A stretch of 64,000 nucleotides of DNA from Paenibacillus hamazuiensis (GTDB taxonomy: Bacteria; Bacillota; Bacilli; Paenibacillales; NBRC-103111). The stretch spans positions 7,417,501-7,481,500 of the forward strand of contig NZ_JALRMO010000001.1 of the NCBI RefSeq assembly GCF_023276405.1, written 5' to 3'. The position numbers and the translations under genes are program-made. How positions within the stretch are numbered: the first letter of the stretch is position 1; each line of letters opens with the position of its first letter. The notes beneath the pieces are model-generated. The model ran no database searches. It had not been told where the DNA came from and was given only the letters and a program-made list of their open reading frames with translations. Shown here in pieces: positions 30,582-39,540 of this stretch.

Positions 30582-31852
30582 CGAACGGTCGGAAAAAAAC
30601 GGCGGTTATCGTCGGCGCGGGCCAGCGCAGCTTGATCTACGCGTCCTATGCCGAACGGCATCCGGAGGAGCTGGACATTGTCGCCGTCGTTGAGCCCGAT
30701 CCGGAGCGCAGACGGCTGGCCGCGGAGCGGTTCGGGATCGCGGAGGAAAACGCGATGGCGACCGTCGAGGAGCTGGTCCGGCGCCCCCGGCTCGCCGATG
30801 CGGCGATCAACGGGACGATGGATGAGCTGCATGTGGAGACGACGCTTCCCCTGCTGGAGCGGGGGTATGATGTGCTGCTGGAGAAGCCGATCGGCGTCAC
30901 CGAGGAGGAGACGCTGCAGCTGCTCGAGGCGGCGCGGAAGCACGGACGCATCGTGATGATTTGCCATGTGCTGCGGTACGCGCCTTTTTACAAAGCGGTC
31001 AAAGAGCTGATCGCCGCAGGGGAAATCGGCGAGGTGGTGAACATCCAAACCTCCGAGCATGTCAGCTATCACCATATGGCCGTGTCGTTTATCCGGGGCA
31101 AATGGAATTCCGAGGCGAAATGCGGCTCGTCCATGCTGATGGCCAAGTGCTGCCACGACCTCGACTTGATCTCATGGTTTGCCGGCGAAGCCCGCCCCGT
31201 CAAAGTAAGCAGCTTCGGCAGCCTGATGCAGTTCAGACCGGACAAAGCTCCGGAAGGCACGGGCACGCGGTGCCTGACCGATTGCCGGATCGAGGAGAGC
31301 TGTCCTTATTCCGCGCGCAAGCATTATATCGACCAAGGGCGCTGGGGGTTTCACGTCTGGAAAAACCATCATCTCGGCGTCGAGCCTGCGGAAGCGGAGA
31401 AGCTGGAGGCGCTGCGCACGGACAGCCCTTACGGCCGCTGCGTCTGGCATTGCGACAACGATGTGGTCGATCACCAGTCCGTCATCGTCGAGTTCGACAG
31501 CCAAATGACCGCCTCTCACAATATGGTGGGGGCCACGTCGAGGCCTTGCCGCATTTTGCATGTGATCGGAACGAAAGGCGAAATCCAGGGCGTGCTGGAG
31601 GACGGATTTTTCCTGCTGCGGCATCCGGATCCGCGGCGCGGACACGAATACAGCGAGCGGAAAATTGCGGTCGATGTGACCGGCGACAGCCACGGAGGCG
31701 GCGATCTGCTGCTCGTTCACGATTTTGTGCGCGCGCTTCGCGGCGAGCGGCCGTCGATCTCGTCGACCTCTCTGGAGCGGTCGATCGACGGGCACCGGAT
31801 CGGATTTGCCGCAGAGCGGTCGAGGAAGCTGGGCAGCGTCATCGTTCTTTGA
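30578..31852 (+). CDS. Gfo/Idh/MocA-family oxidoreductase
   Basis: 424-aa NAD(P)-dependent sugar oxidoreductase. A Rossmann motif (VIVGAGQRS, near residues 10-18) is followed by the catalytic LLEKPIG motif (about 100-106) and a C-terminal alpha/beta substrate domain. An insert carries Cys232, Cys236 and Cys242 (CLTDCRIEESC), with Cys288 and Cys292 nearby, which could form a metal site. GGAGGAG precedes ATG 30578, which overlaps the previous stop (ATGA). Probably acts on a monosaccharide released by the locus, such as a uronate or amino sugar; the reaction is not determined. Confidence 0.88.
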   Translation: MTNGRKKTAVIVGAGQRSLIYASYAERHPEELDIVAVVEPDPERRRLAAERFGIAEENAMATVEELVRRPRLADAAINGTMDELHVETTLPLLERGYDVLLEKPIGVTEEETLQLLEAARKHGRIVMICHVLRYAPFYKAVKELIAAGEIGEVVNIQTSEHVSYHHMAVSFIRGKWNSEAKCGSSMLMAKCCHDLDLISWFAGEARPVKVSSFGSLMQFRPDKAPEGTGTRCLTDCRIEESCPYSARKHYIDQGRWGFHVWKNHHLGVEPAEAEKLEALRTDSPYGRCVWHCDNDVVDHQSVIVEFDSQMTASHNMVGATSRPCRILHVIGTKGEIQGVLEDGFFLLRHPDPRRGHEYSERKIAVDVTGDSHGGGDLLLVHDFVRALRGERPSISSTSLERSIDGHRIGFAAERSRKLGSVIVL

Positions 31853-31897
31853 CCTTGAGGTGCCGGATTGTTAACCGAGAAAGGAGCTGCATGTAAA

Positions 31898-34800
31898 ATG
31901 AATAGAGCGTTTTCCAGGCTGCTTTCGATTGTTCTTTGTTGGGCACTTGCCGTTCCGCCGCTTTCCCTGACGGCCGCCGCCGCCCGGGCGGAAGCGGCCC
32001 CGGTGGCGGGAGCCGCTGCCGATGAGTTCGACCTGCTGCGGCAGAAATGGTATGACGTGCTGACCGGAGGAAATGCCGCCGATTCGAACGACCCCGATAT
32101 TGCCGCGCAAATTCGCATGATAGAGGACCGCGTGCAGAACGGGCAAAACGGAGCGTGGGACACGCTGCAAACCGGCGCGGACCGTACAAGCTGCGACTGC
32201 CTGTGGACCGATTTGACCGGGGTGACGAAGTCCGGCAACAACGTCGTGGCGTACGACCGGCTTCGCTCCATGGCGCTCGCTTACGTGACTCCGGGCAGCC
32301 GCCTGCGGGGCAGCGACGCATTAAGGGCGGCCATCGTCGATGCGCTGGATTGGATGTACGCGAACCGGTATAACGAAAATACGGTCAGATACGACAATTG
32401 GTACCATTGGGAAATGTCCGGCCCGGAAAATTTGATGGATACGGTCGTCCTGATGTACCCCTATTTGACTGCGGAGCAGATCGGGAATTACATGCGGGCG
32501 ATCAAGTCGTTTGCGCCGGACCCCAACCTCGCGAACGGTTCGCCGGGAACGGGGGCGAACCGCGTGGAGAAGGCGTGGGTGTACATGCTGCGGGGAGTTC
32601 TCGCCAGAGACGGCGCAGACATCGCCCTTGCGCGCGATGCGCTCAGCGACAGGACGGGAACGTCCACCTCGACGGGCGGCGTCAACAACGTGTTCGCCTA
32701 TACGACCGTTCCGGAAGCGGACGGCATGCATACGGACGGTTCGTTTCTGCAGCACGGTCCTCATCCGTACATCGGAAATTACGGAACGACCTTTTTTCAG
32801 CTGATCGCGAATGCAGTGTACTTATTGAACGGGTCTTCCTGGGAAATCAAGGACCCTCTTGTTTCGAACGTATCCAAATGGGTGTACGACTCGTTTGCCC
32901 CGACGCTGTACAAGGGAGGGCAGATGGATATGTTCCGCGGCCGGCTGATCTCCAACTCCGGCGTGCAAAGCCATGTGGCCGGGCACCGGGTCATCCAGGG
33001 CGTGCTCACCGCCGCGTTGTTTGCGCCTGCAGCCGATGCGGAAGCTTTTAAGCGGATGGTCAAATCGTGGGTTACGGAGGATACGTACCGGAGTTTTCTG
33101 CAAAACGCTCCGATTTTTTACTCCGCTCTTGCCAAACAAATTGTAAGCGATTCCGCGATCGCTCCTTACGGAGAGATGGTGCTAAGCAAAAATTACACGC
33201 AGTCGGACCGGATCGTTCACAGGCGGCCCGGGTTTGCTTTCGGCATCGCCATGTCGTCCACCCGCGTATACCGCTACGAATCGATCAACGGGAACAATCT
33301 GCACGGCTGGCGCATGGGCGACGGGATGACGTACTTGTACAACGGGGATCTGGGCCAATATGACGGAGATTACTGGGCGACGGTCGATATGTACCGGCTG
33401 CCGGGCATTACGACGGCGGTACAGACGCTGGACGACAAGGCGGGGCAGAGCACGAAGACGCCTTACAGCTGGGTCGGCGGCGCTTCGGACGGCGAATTCG
33501 GCGCGGTCGGCATGCAGTTTAACCCATACGGAACCGACCTTACGGGGAAAAAGTCGTGGTTTCTGTTCGACAACGAAATCGTCGCGCTCGGCGCCGGCAT
33601 CACCTCCTCCAAAGGGCAGCCTGTCCAGACCATCGTCGAAAACAGGCGGCTGAACGACGCGGGCAGCAGCGTCCTGACGGTGAACGGGGAGGCGCAGCCG
33701 GTTTCGATGACAGGCGGAGCGCAAACGTACGCGGATGCCCGCTGGATGCATTTGGCCGGGAGCGGGGCGAATTCCGATATCGGGTATTATTTTCCGGCCG
33801 GAAGCACAGTTTACGGGCTTCGCGAGGCACGCACCGGCTCGTGGGGCGCGATTCAAGGACCCGCCGAAACCGAACCGATCACGCGGAACTACCAGGAGCT
33901 TTGGTTCGATCACGGCACGAATCCAAGCGGTGCAAGCTATCAATACGCCGTTTTGCCAGGCTTGTCCCCGATCGAAACGGCGCAGTACGCGGCCGATCCC
34001 GGGTTTGTCGTGCTCGAAAACTCGCCGGATGTCCAGGCGGTGAAGGAAAAGAGGCTGGGCATCGTCGGAGCGAATTTCTGGAACGACACCCCGGCGACCG
34101 TCCGGGTTGACGGAGCGAACTGGCTGTCCAGCAATGCGAAAGCGTCGGTTCTCACGAAGCAAACGGCGGACCGAGTGGAAATATCCGTGGCCGACCCGAC
34201 GCAGCTAAGGTCGCAGCCGATTGAGCTGGAGCTGTTCCAATCGGCAAAGGCGGTGCTCTCGGCGGACCCGCGGATCACCGTGAAGCAGCTGAGCCCGACC
34301 GTTCGCTTGTCCGTTGACCCCGGCGGGGCCGAGGGGAGAACGTTCCGGGCCGCGTTCTCCTTAATCGCCGGCGATGACGGCGCTGCGCCCGGCACGCCCG
34401 CCAATTTGTCGGCGGAGCCGGTTTCCTACAGTGAGATTCGCTTAAGCTGGTCTCCTTCGGCTGCCCCCGCGGGCGGTGTGGCGGGGTACAACGTTTTCCG
34501 CAACGGCGAATTGGCGGCGACCGTATTTTCGCCGGGTTATACCGATGCGGGGCTGGCGGCGGAGACGGAATATGAGTACACGGTTCAGGCGTTCGGGCCG
34601 TCCGGTCTGCTGTCCGGGATGAGCGCGCCGGCCCGGGCCGTAACATTGCAGGCGGATTTATACGTCATCCGCGACAATTTTGAAGATGCCGCAGCCGGCG
34701 CCGCTCCGTCCGGCTATACGGTCGATGCGTCCGGGGGCAGCGCGGAGGTGGCCGAGCTGCCGGGCGCACCGAACAAAGCGCTGAAGCTCTCCGACAGCAG

Positions 34801-37339
34801 CGCCGCGAAGGCGGTGGTGGCGACGAAGCCGCTGGGTGCGCAGAAGGCGATGTTTTTGGCGGAGTTCAGCATCATGCTGCCGGCGGCAAGCGACTACCAT
34901 TCGTGGAACGTGCAGGGCGACGGCGGTGTCAATGCAGTCACCGTGATGACCTCCAAAGGGAACCTGATCTTCAAAAACGCAGCCGGAGGCGATACCGTCC
35001 TTCAGCCATACAGCCCGAATACGTGGTACACGATCAAAATATTGGCCGATCCGGGCACGGACACGTGCAATATTTACGTCAACGGCACGGTGCGCGCGAG
35101 CGGCGTTCCTTTTCGCAATGCCGTGTCCGCTTTGACGGCTTTCGCGGTGTCGACGAGCGTGTCGGGAACCGGGACCGTCTATGTGGACGACATCGCTGCG
35201 TATCCGTTCATTGCGGTGCTGGACGACTCGTTTGACACGGAGAAACCGGGCGCCGCGCCGGGTGGTTATACGATCGATACGGCCGGAGGAACGGCGGCGG
35301 TTGCCGACGCGGCTGCCGTTTCGGGCAAAAGCGTGAAATTCGAGCAGACGGCTGAGCGTAAGGCGGTGAGCGCCTACAAAAGGTTTTTACCGCAAAAAGG
35401 CGTGGTCGGTGCGGAGTTTGACATTATGCTGCCGGAAGCGAAGGATGGGCGCGTTTGGAGCTTGCAGGACGGGAGCGGCCGCAGTGCGGTCGCGGTCCGG
35501 ACGTCGGGTGGACGCCTGGTTGCAGTCGGCGCTTCGGGGGAGGACGCTGTCCTGCAGCGTTACGAGGCGAACCGCTGGTACCGCATCAAGGTGATGCTGG
35601 AGTTCCCGAAACAGCGGTACAGCGTATATATCGACGGTGTCCTCCGAGCCTCAGGGCTAGCGCTGGCAGCTCCCGTGTCCGAAGTATCCCGCTTCGCCGT
35701 CTCCAGCGGTGCGGAGCAAACCGGCGCTTTTTATATGGATGGCGTCCGGGTATACCCGTTCGAGTTTCTGCTGGACGACGATTACAACGGTGAAGCGACC
35801 GGTGGGAATCCAAGCGGCTACGTGCTGGATACGGGCGGGGGAACGATGAAAATCGACGAAGTGCCCGGCGCTGTAGGCAAAAGCTTGAAGTTCGCGGACA
35901 ACTCGACAAAAGCGGCCGTCGCGACCAAAGGGTTCTTCCCGCAGACGGGTCAGACGATTGCCGAATTCGATGTGATGCTGCCCGCTTACAGCGCGTATCA
36001 TTCTTGGAACCTGAAGGATAAGGCCGGTACGAACGGCGTCACGGTAATGACCTCCTATATCAACGGGACAAACGTGTTCATCTATAAAAACGCAGCCGGG
36101 GGCGATACGGTCATCGGGCCCTACGACCCGAACGTTTGGTATCGGTTCAAAATCATCGCCGATCCCGCCGCAGGCCGCTTTTCGCTTTATATGAACGGCG
36201 AACTGAAGGTCATCGACGCGGCGTTCCGATATGCGGTTACGCAACTCGCGGCTTTTGCGTCATCCACCTCTACCGGGGGAACGGGTACTTTTTACTTGGA
36301 TAACGTGCGGGTATATCCGGCCGATTTGCTGGAAACGCAGGACCCGGTCATTACGGTGGAGGGCGAGCATGTAAGAAACCTGCCGCTGCATGAGCCGTTT
36401 ACGGCTCCGGCTTACAAAGCGGCGAGCGCCTACTACGGCGATTTGACCCGGGACGTTGCGGTCAGCGGCAGCGTGTATACGGACGCAGCCGGGCAGTACA
36501 CGCTGCGTTACAACGTAACCGATCCGAAGGGGAGAAAAGCGCGGGAGGTTACCGTGACGGTAAACGTTTATGAGCCGGATACGACGCCGCCGGTGACGAC
36601 CGCCGCGGCAGTCCCGTCCGCGCCGGACGGCTTGAACGGGTGGTATGTGCATCCGTTCCGGGTGCAGCTTTCCGCAGCGGATGATGCGTCCGGCGTGCAG
36701 CAATCGGTGTACTGCCTGGATGGCGGTGCGACGTGGCGGCTGTACGAGACGCCGATCCGGTTGGAGCAGGACGCGGTGTATACGCTGCAGTTCAGGTCGG
36801 TAGATCTGGCGGGGAACCAGGAGGTGACGAAGGCGGTCTACCTGAAGCTGGACACAGCGGCGCCTGTGATTGAGGTGAATGTCCCCGGGGCGGGGACGCC
36901 GGTGTCCGATGCCGGAGACTGGCTGCCGCAGGTGACCGTGGCCGATCGGCTGTCCGGAGTTGACGACCGCCGGACCGTCATCACGCTGGATGGCCGGCGG
37001 CTGCAGCCGGGGGCGGTTATCCCGCTGTATACGCTGGAGCCCGGCCGGCACGAAGTGGCCGTCACGGCCCGCGATATGGCGGGCAATGCGGGCAGCGTGA
37101 CATCGGCTTTTGTCACGGAAGTGAGCGTGGAGTCGCTGAAAGAGCTGGTGGCCCGTTTTGCCGGAGATAAAAGCATCGATCGAGCCGGCATCGCTGGCAG
37201 TTTGCAAAAGAAGCTGGAGCATCGCGAACTGGAAAGCTTCTTGAGCGAGGTGCAAGCGCAGAGCGGCAAGCATATTTCCCGCGAGTCGGCGGGCTATTTG
37301 ATCAGAGATGCGCGGCGGCTGCTGGATCGCGGCAAGTAA
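31898..37339 (+). CDS. large secreted polysaccharide lyase family 8 enzyme, multimodular
   Basis: 1813 aa. The signal peptide runs to about AAARAEA (residue 33). The PL8 catalytic part (about 40-820) carries NWYHWEMSGPEN (Asn167/Trp168), TGANR (Asn221), and His286 with Tyr295 in LQHGPHPYIGNYG. The His-Tyr spacing of 9 equals hyaluronate lyase His399/Tyr408. Then follow an FN3 domain (~829-917), three tandem ~185-aa lectin-like modules (~919-1475), an Ig-like domain, an OmpL47-like domain and a C-terminal FIMAH-like helical domain (~1745-1812). It cuts uronate polymers (hyaluronan, chondroitin or xanthan type) outside the cell. AAGGAG is 11 nt upstream. Confidence 0.9.
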   Translation: MNRAFSRLLSIVLCWALAVPPLSLTAAAARAEAAPVAGAAADEFDLLRQKWYDVLTGGNAADSNDPDIAAQIRMIEDRVQNGQNGAWDTLQTGADRTSCDCLWTDLTGVTKSGNNVVAYDRLRSMALAYVTPGSRLRGSDALRAAIVDALDWMYANRYNENTVRYDNWYHWEMSGPENLMDTVVLMYPYLTAEQIGNYMRAIKSFAPDPNLANGSPGTGANRVEKAWVYMLRGVLARDGADIALARDALSDRTGTSTSTGGVNNVFAYTTVPEADGMHTDGSFLQHGPHPYIGNYGTTFFQLIANAVYLLNGSSWEIKDPLVSNVSKWVYDSFAPTLYKGGQMDMFRGRLISNSGVQSHVAGHRVIQGVLTAALFAPAADAEAFKRMVKSWVTEDTYRSFLQNAPIFYSALAKQIVSDSAIAPYGEMVLSKNYTQSDRIVHRRPGFAFGIAMSSTRVYRYESINGNNLHGWRMGDGMTYLYNGDLGQYDGDYWATVDMYRLPGITTAVQTLDDKAGQSTKTPYSWVGGASDGEFGAVGMQFNPYGTDLTGKKSWFLFDNEIVALGAGITSSKGQPVQTIVENRRLNDAGSSVLTVNGEAQPVSMTGGAQTYADARWMHLAGSGANSDIGYYFPAGSTVYGLREARTGSWGAIQGPAETEPITRNYQELWFDHGTNPSGASYQYAVLPGLSPIETAQYAADPGFVVLENSPDVQAVKEKRLGIVGANFWNDTPATVRVDGANWLSSNAKASVLTKQTADRVEISVADPTQLRSQPIELELFQSAKAVLSADPRITVKQLSPTVRLSVDPGGAEGRTFRAAFSLIAGDDGAAPGTPANLSAEPVSYSEIRLSWSPSAAPAGGVAGYNVFRNGELAATVFSPGYTDAGLAAETEYEYTVQAFGPSGLLSGMSAPARAVTLQADLYVIRDNFEDAAAGAAPSGYTVDASGGSAEVAELPGAPNKALKLSDSSAAKAVVATKPLGAQKAMFLAEFSIMLPAASDYHSWNVQGDGGVNAVTVMTSKGNLIFKNAAGGDTVLQPYSPNTWYTIKILADPGTDTCNIYVNGTVRASGVPFRNAVSALTAFAVSTSVSGTGTVYVDDIAAYPFIAVLDDSFDTEKPGAAPGGYTIDTAGGTAAVADAAAVSGKSVKFEQTAERKAVSAYKRFLPQKGVVGAEFDIMLPEAKDGRVWSLQDGSGRSAVAVRTSGGRLVAVGASGEDAVLQRYEANRWYRIKVMLEFPKQRYSVYIDGVLRASGLALAAPVSEVSRFAVSSGAEQTGAFYMDGVRVYPFEFLLDDDYNGEATGGNPSGYVLDTGGGTMKIDEVPGAVGKSLKFADNSTKAAVATKGFFPQTGQTIAEFDVMLPAYSAYHSWNLKDKAGTNGVTVMTSYINGTNVFIYKNAAGGDTVIGPYDPNVWYRFKIIADPAAGRFSLYMNGELKVIDAAFRYAVTQLAAFASSTSTGGTGTFYLDNVRVYPADLLETQDPVITVEGEHVRNLPLHEPFTAPAYKAASAYYGDLTRDVAVSGSVYTDAAGQYTLRYNVTDPKGRKAREVTVTVNVYEPDTTPPVTTAAAVPSAPDGLNGWYVHPFRVQLSAADDASGVQQSVYCLDGGATWRLYETPIRLEQDAVYTLQFRSVDLAGNQEVTKAVYLKLDTAAPVIEVNVPGAGTPVSDAGDWLPQVTVADRLSGVDDRRTVITLDGRRLQPGAVIPLYTLEPGRHEVAVTARDMAGNAGSVTSAFVTEVSVESLKELVARFAGDKSIDRAGIAGSLQKKLEHRELESFLSEVQAQSGKHISRESAGYLIRDARRLLDRGK

Positions 37340-37358
37340 ACATTTTCGGCACAATCGT

Positions 37359-37392
37359 AAAAGCCTCGGCCTTCGGCGCCGAGGCTTTTTTA
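37359..37392 (+). terminator. terminator of the polysaccharide locus
   Basis: AAAAGCCTCGGC / GCCGAGGCTTTTTT with a short loop, 20 nt after the lyase stop. Strong intrinsic terminator. Confidence 0.93.
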
Positions 37393-37449
37393 ACGTTCGG
37401 AGAAGTTTAAAAAGTTCGTTAGAGCGATAAAGCGTCTCCCGGATTTACC

Positions 37450-37690
37450 CGCTCTCAGCCTTGGGAAGGCTCTCGGCGGCTGCCAGCCGGCTGAGAGACG
37501 GAAAAGACGTCTCTCAGCCCTCGCTTGTGGCTGTAAGCAGGTCTGAGAGGCGGATTAACCCGCTCTCAGCCGCAGGAAAGCCCTCGCCACCAGCCGCCAG
37601 CGGTCTGAGAGGCGGAAAAATCGCCTCTCGGCCCGCGCTCATGGCTGTAAGCAGGCCTGAGAGGCGGATTCACCCGCTCTCAGCCACGAG
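37450..37690. repeat. double-palindrome repeat array (small copy)
   Basis: Four-plus imperfect palindromes of the form CTGAGAGGCGGAtt..CCGCTCTCAG, alternating in two types separated by spacers such as TGGCTGTAAGCAGG. Like elements recur every 113-114 nt (for example 37491 and 37605). Same family as the bigger array at 62950-63722. The stretch from 37393 to 37858 contains no credible gene. Confidence 0.85.
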
Positions 37691-37858
37691 ATGGCAGGTT
37701 CACTTCACCCCATCTGTTTGCAGCGTTTTTCTCAAGAATGCTTTTGGGGGATTTGTTCATATTTGGCTGTTGAAGGACATGCAATAACAGCAACCTTATG
37801 CTGCCTTTTCCGAAGCGCGAATATGTTTCGCTTGAAACAACGATCGGGAGGAATTAAA

Positions 37859-37930
37859 ATGAGTACGATTATCGGTGCGGAAACAACCGCGAAAGTACAA
37901 AGTCCGGCCACGTACAAAGTTACCGCCTAA
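37859..37930 (+). pseudogene. 23-codon frame, possible start of a decayed DoxX-like gene
   Basis: GGGAGG lies 6-7 nt before ATG 37859; the frame stops after 23 codons (ending TYKVTA). Reading through the TAA gives a tryptophan and then a hydrophobic run (WAATVLFAFAAGAE) before the frame is lost. This resembles the first helix of DoxX-family membrane proteins, which often neighbour ArsR regulators. It could instead be a true short peptide. Evidence is thin. Confidence 0.4.
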
Positions 37931-38084
37931 TGGGCTGCGACGGTGCTGTTTGCCTTCGCTGCGGGGGCCGAGAGGAAGTGGCGAGCGCGAAAAGCCGCAA
38001 GTCGGGGATTCCGCGAAGCGGCTGCCGTTCCTCCATACGCCATAAGGTGTCAGATGCGGAACATGAAAATTAGGAGAGGGTGTT

Positions 38085-38414
38085 GTGAAAGAGAACAAGC
38101 AGTTACGAGATGTGTATGATGCGATTGCAGATCCGACCAGGCGCCGGCTGATTCGCCTGTTGGCGGATGGAGATGAGCTTCCGCTTCATGAATTGACGGT
38201 GCATTTTCAGATGGGCCGCACAGCGGTATCCAAGCATTTGACCATCCTTAAAGAGGCAGGGCTCGTGACCGATCGAAAAGTCGGCAGAGAAACGCGGTTT
38301 CGGCTGAATGCCGCTCCGCTCAGAGAAATTCAAGATTGGGTGGCTTTCTACAGCAAGTTCTGGAGTACGAATATGCTTCGTTTGAATAAGCTGTTAGAGG
38401 AGGAAGAAGACTGA
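38085..38414 (+). CDS. ArsR/SmtB-family transcriptional regulator
   Basis: 109-aa winged-helix repressor. The opening DVYDAIADPTRRRLIRLLADG and recognition helix RTAVSKHLTILKEAGLV are typical; there is no metal-binding CxC in the recognition helix, so it belongs to the metal-independent group usually paired with SRPBCC (AHSA1) and DoxX genes. GTG 38085 follows GGAGAGGG. The downstream partner is a decayed SRPBCC frame overlapping its stop. A regulator of degraded genes may itself be a relic. Confidence 0.88.
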   Translation: MKENKQLRDVYDAIADPTRRRLIRLLADGDELPLHELTVHFQMGRTAVSKHLTILKEAGLVTDRKVGRETRFRLNAAPLREIQDWVAFYSKFWSTNMLRLNKLLEEEED

Positions 38415-38566
38415 GTTCAACATTATCCCTGAAATTGCAGTACAAAACGTCGATCGAGAAGGTTTGGTTCGCTTTAACCGAAGGCGTTGGAACCATTACC
38501 AAAATACGAATCGGAGGCGCGGCGCGAACCCGCCGGCTCAAACGACCGGGATCCCAATATCGATAA
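38411..38566 (+). pseudogene. remnant of an SRPBCC/AHSA1-type gene
   Basis: A 51-codon frame overlapping the ArsR stop by 4 nt. The first ~20 residues (SLKLQYKTSIEKVWFALTEG) match the start of SRPBCC/Aha1-like proteins that usually follow such ArsR genes. The rest (from about GVGTITKIRIGG) does not match and ends early against a terminator. There is no good start codon (CTG only). Reads as a truncated gene. Confidence 0.5.
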
Positions 38567-38592
38567 GGGGTCCCGGTTTATTGCTTTTTGCG
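38545..38592 (+). terminator. terminator after the ArsR cassette
   Basis: ACCGGGATCCC pairs with GGGGTCCCGGT (38545-38577), followed by a T-rich tract. The remnant SRPBCC frame ends inside its loop. Confidence 0.8.
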
Positions 38593-38681
38593 ACTTTTGT
38601 AAACGTGTGCATGGTCAACGGTGCGCCGCATTGATATAATAGGGGCAAGCAAATATTCCCCTTTTAACGGAGGTTTTGAAC

Positions 38682-39533
38682 ATGAAATTGTCCGTATTTA
38701 CGGTGGTTACCCCCGATCTGACGCCCGAAGAGTTGGGGCAAGCGGCGAAAGAAGCGGGTCTGGACGGCATCGAGTGGAGATTTAAAGAAATTCCCGAAGC
38801 GGTCAAAGACGAGCAGCCGTCGTTTTGGCGGCGCAACTTATGCTCCATCGATCCGGGTGCGACGGACGAGGAGCTGGAGAAGTTCGCCAAGGTGGCCGCG
38901 GACCACGGATTGGAAACCGTCAGCGTCACGCCTTACCTGACGGTGGGCGATCTGGCCGCGACGGAGAGGGTGATGCAGGTGGCGCAGAAGCTGGGTGCCC
39001 GCATGATCCGCGTCGGCGTACCGGGCTATAACCGAACGGCCAACTATAACGACCTGTACGAGCAGGCGGTCCGGTACTTGCACGATGTGCAGGACATGTC
39101 GAAGCAGTACGGCATCAAAAGCCTTGTGGAAACGCATCATATGACGATCGCGCCGAGTGCGGGACTGGCGCACCGGCTCGTGAGCGGCTTCGATCCGGAG
39201 TGGATCGGCGTCCTGTTCGACCCGGGCAACATGATCCACGAAGGGTTCGAAAACTTCCGCATGGGGCTCGAGCTGCTCGGCCCTTATCTGGCGCACGTGC
39301 ATATCAAGAACACCGGCTGGGAAAAAGGCGGCCGCCGCGAAGACGGTACCGTCATCTGGCAATCGAAATGGGAGCCGATCGATGAGGGCATCGTGCCGTG
39401 GGGCCAAGTGTTTGAAGACCTGAAGTCCGTCGGCTACGACGGCTACATCGGCGTCGAGGATTTCAGCGGCCGTTATTCGTCCCGCGAGCTGCTGAAGCGG
39501 TTCGCCGAGCAGGTTCGCGCGTTCGTGGGCTGA
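38682..39533 (+). CDS. sugar phosphate isomerase/epimerase-like TIM-barrel protein
   Basis: 283-aa xylose-isomerase-like TIM barrel (AP endonuclease 2 superfamily). Metal-ligand style motifs: LVETHHMT, VLFDPGNM, LAHVHIKNT and YIGVEDFSG. Such enzymes epimerise or isomerise free or phosphorylated sugars; the exact substrate is unknown. GGAGGT at 38669-38674 sits 7 nt before ATG 38682 and excludes the upstream TTG. Its stop is 7 nt before the WYL regulator gene, so the two are an operon. Confidence 0.88.
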   Translation: MKLSVFTVVTPDLTPEELGQAAKEAGLDGIEWRFKEIPEAVKDEQPSFWRRNLCSIDPGATDEELEKFAKVAADHGLETVSVTPYLTVGDLAATERVMQVAQKLGARMIRVGVPGYNRTANYNDLYEQAVRYLHDVQDMSKQYGIKSLVETHHMTIAPSAGLAHRLVSGFDPEWIGVLFDPGNMIHEGFENFRMGLELLGPYLAHVHIKNTGWEKGGRREDGTVIWQSKWEPIDEGIVPWGQVFEDLKSVGYDGYIGVEDFSGRYSSRELLKRFAEQVRAFVG

Positions 39534-39540
39534 GGCGGCG

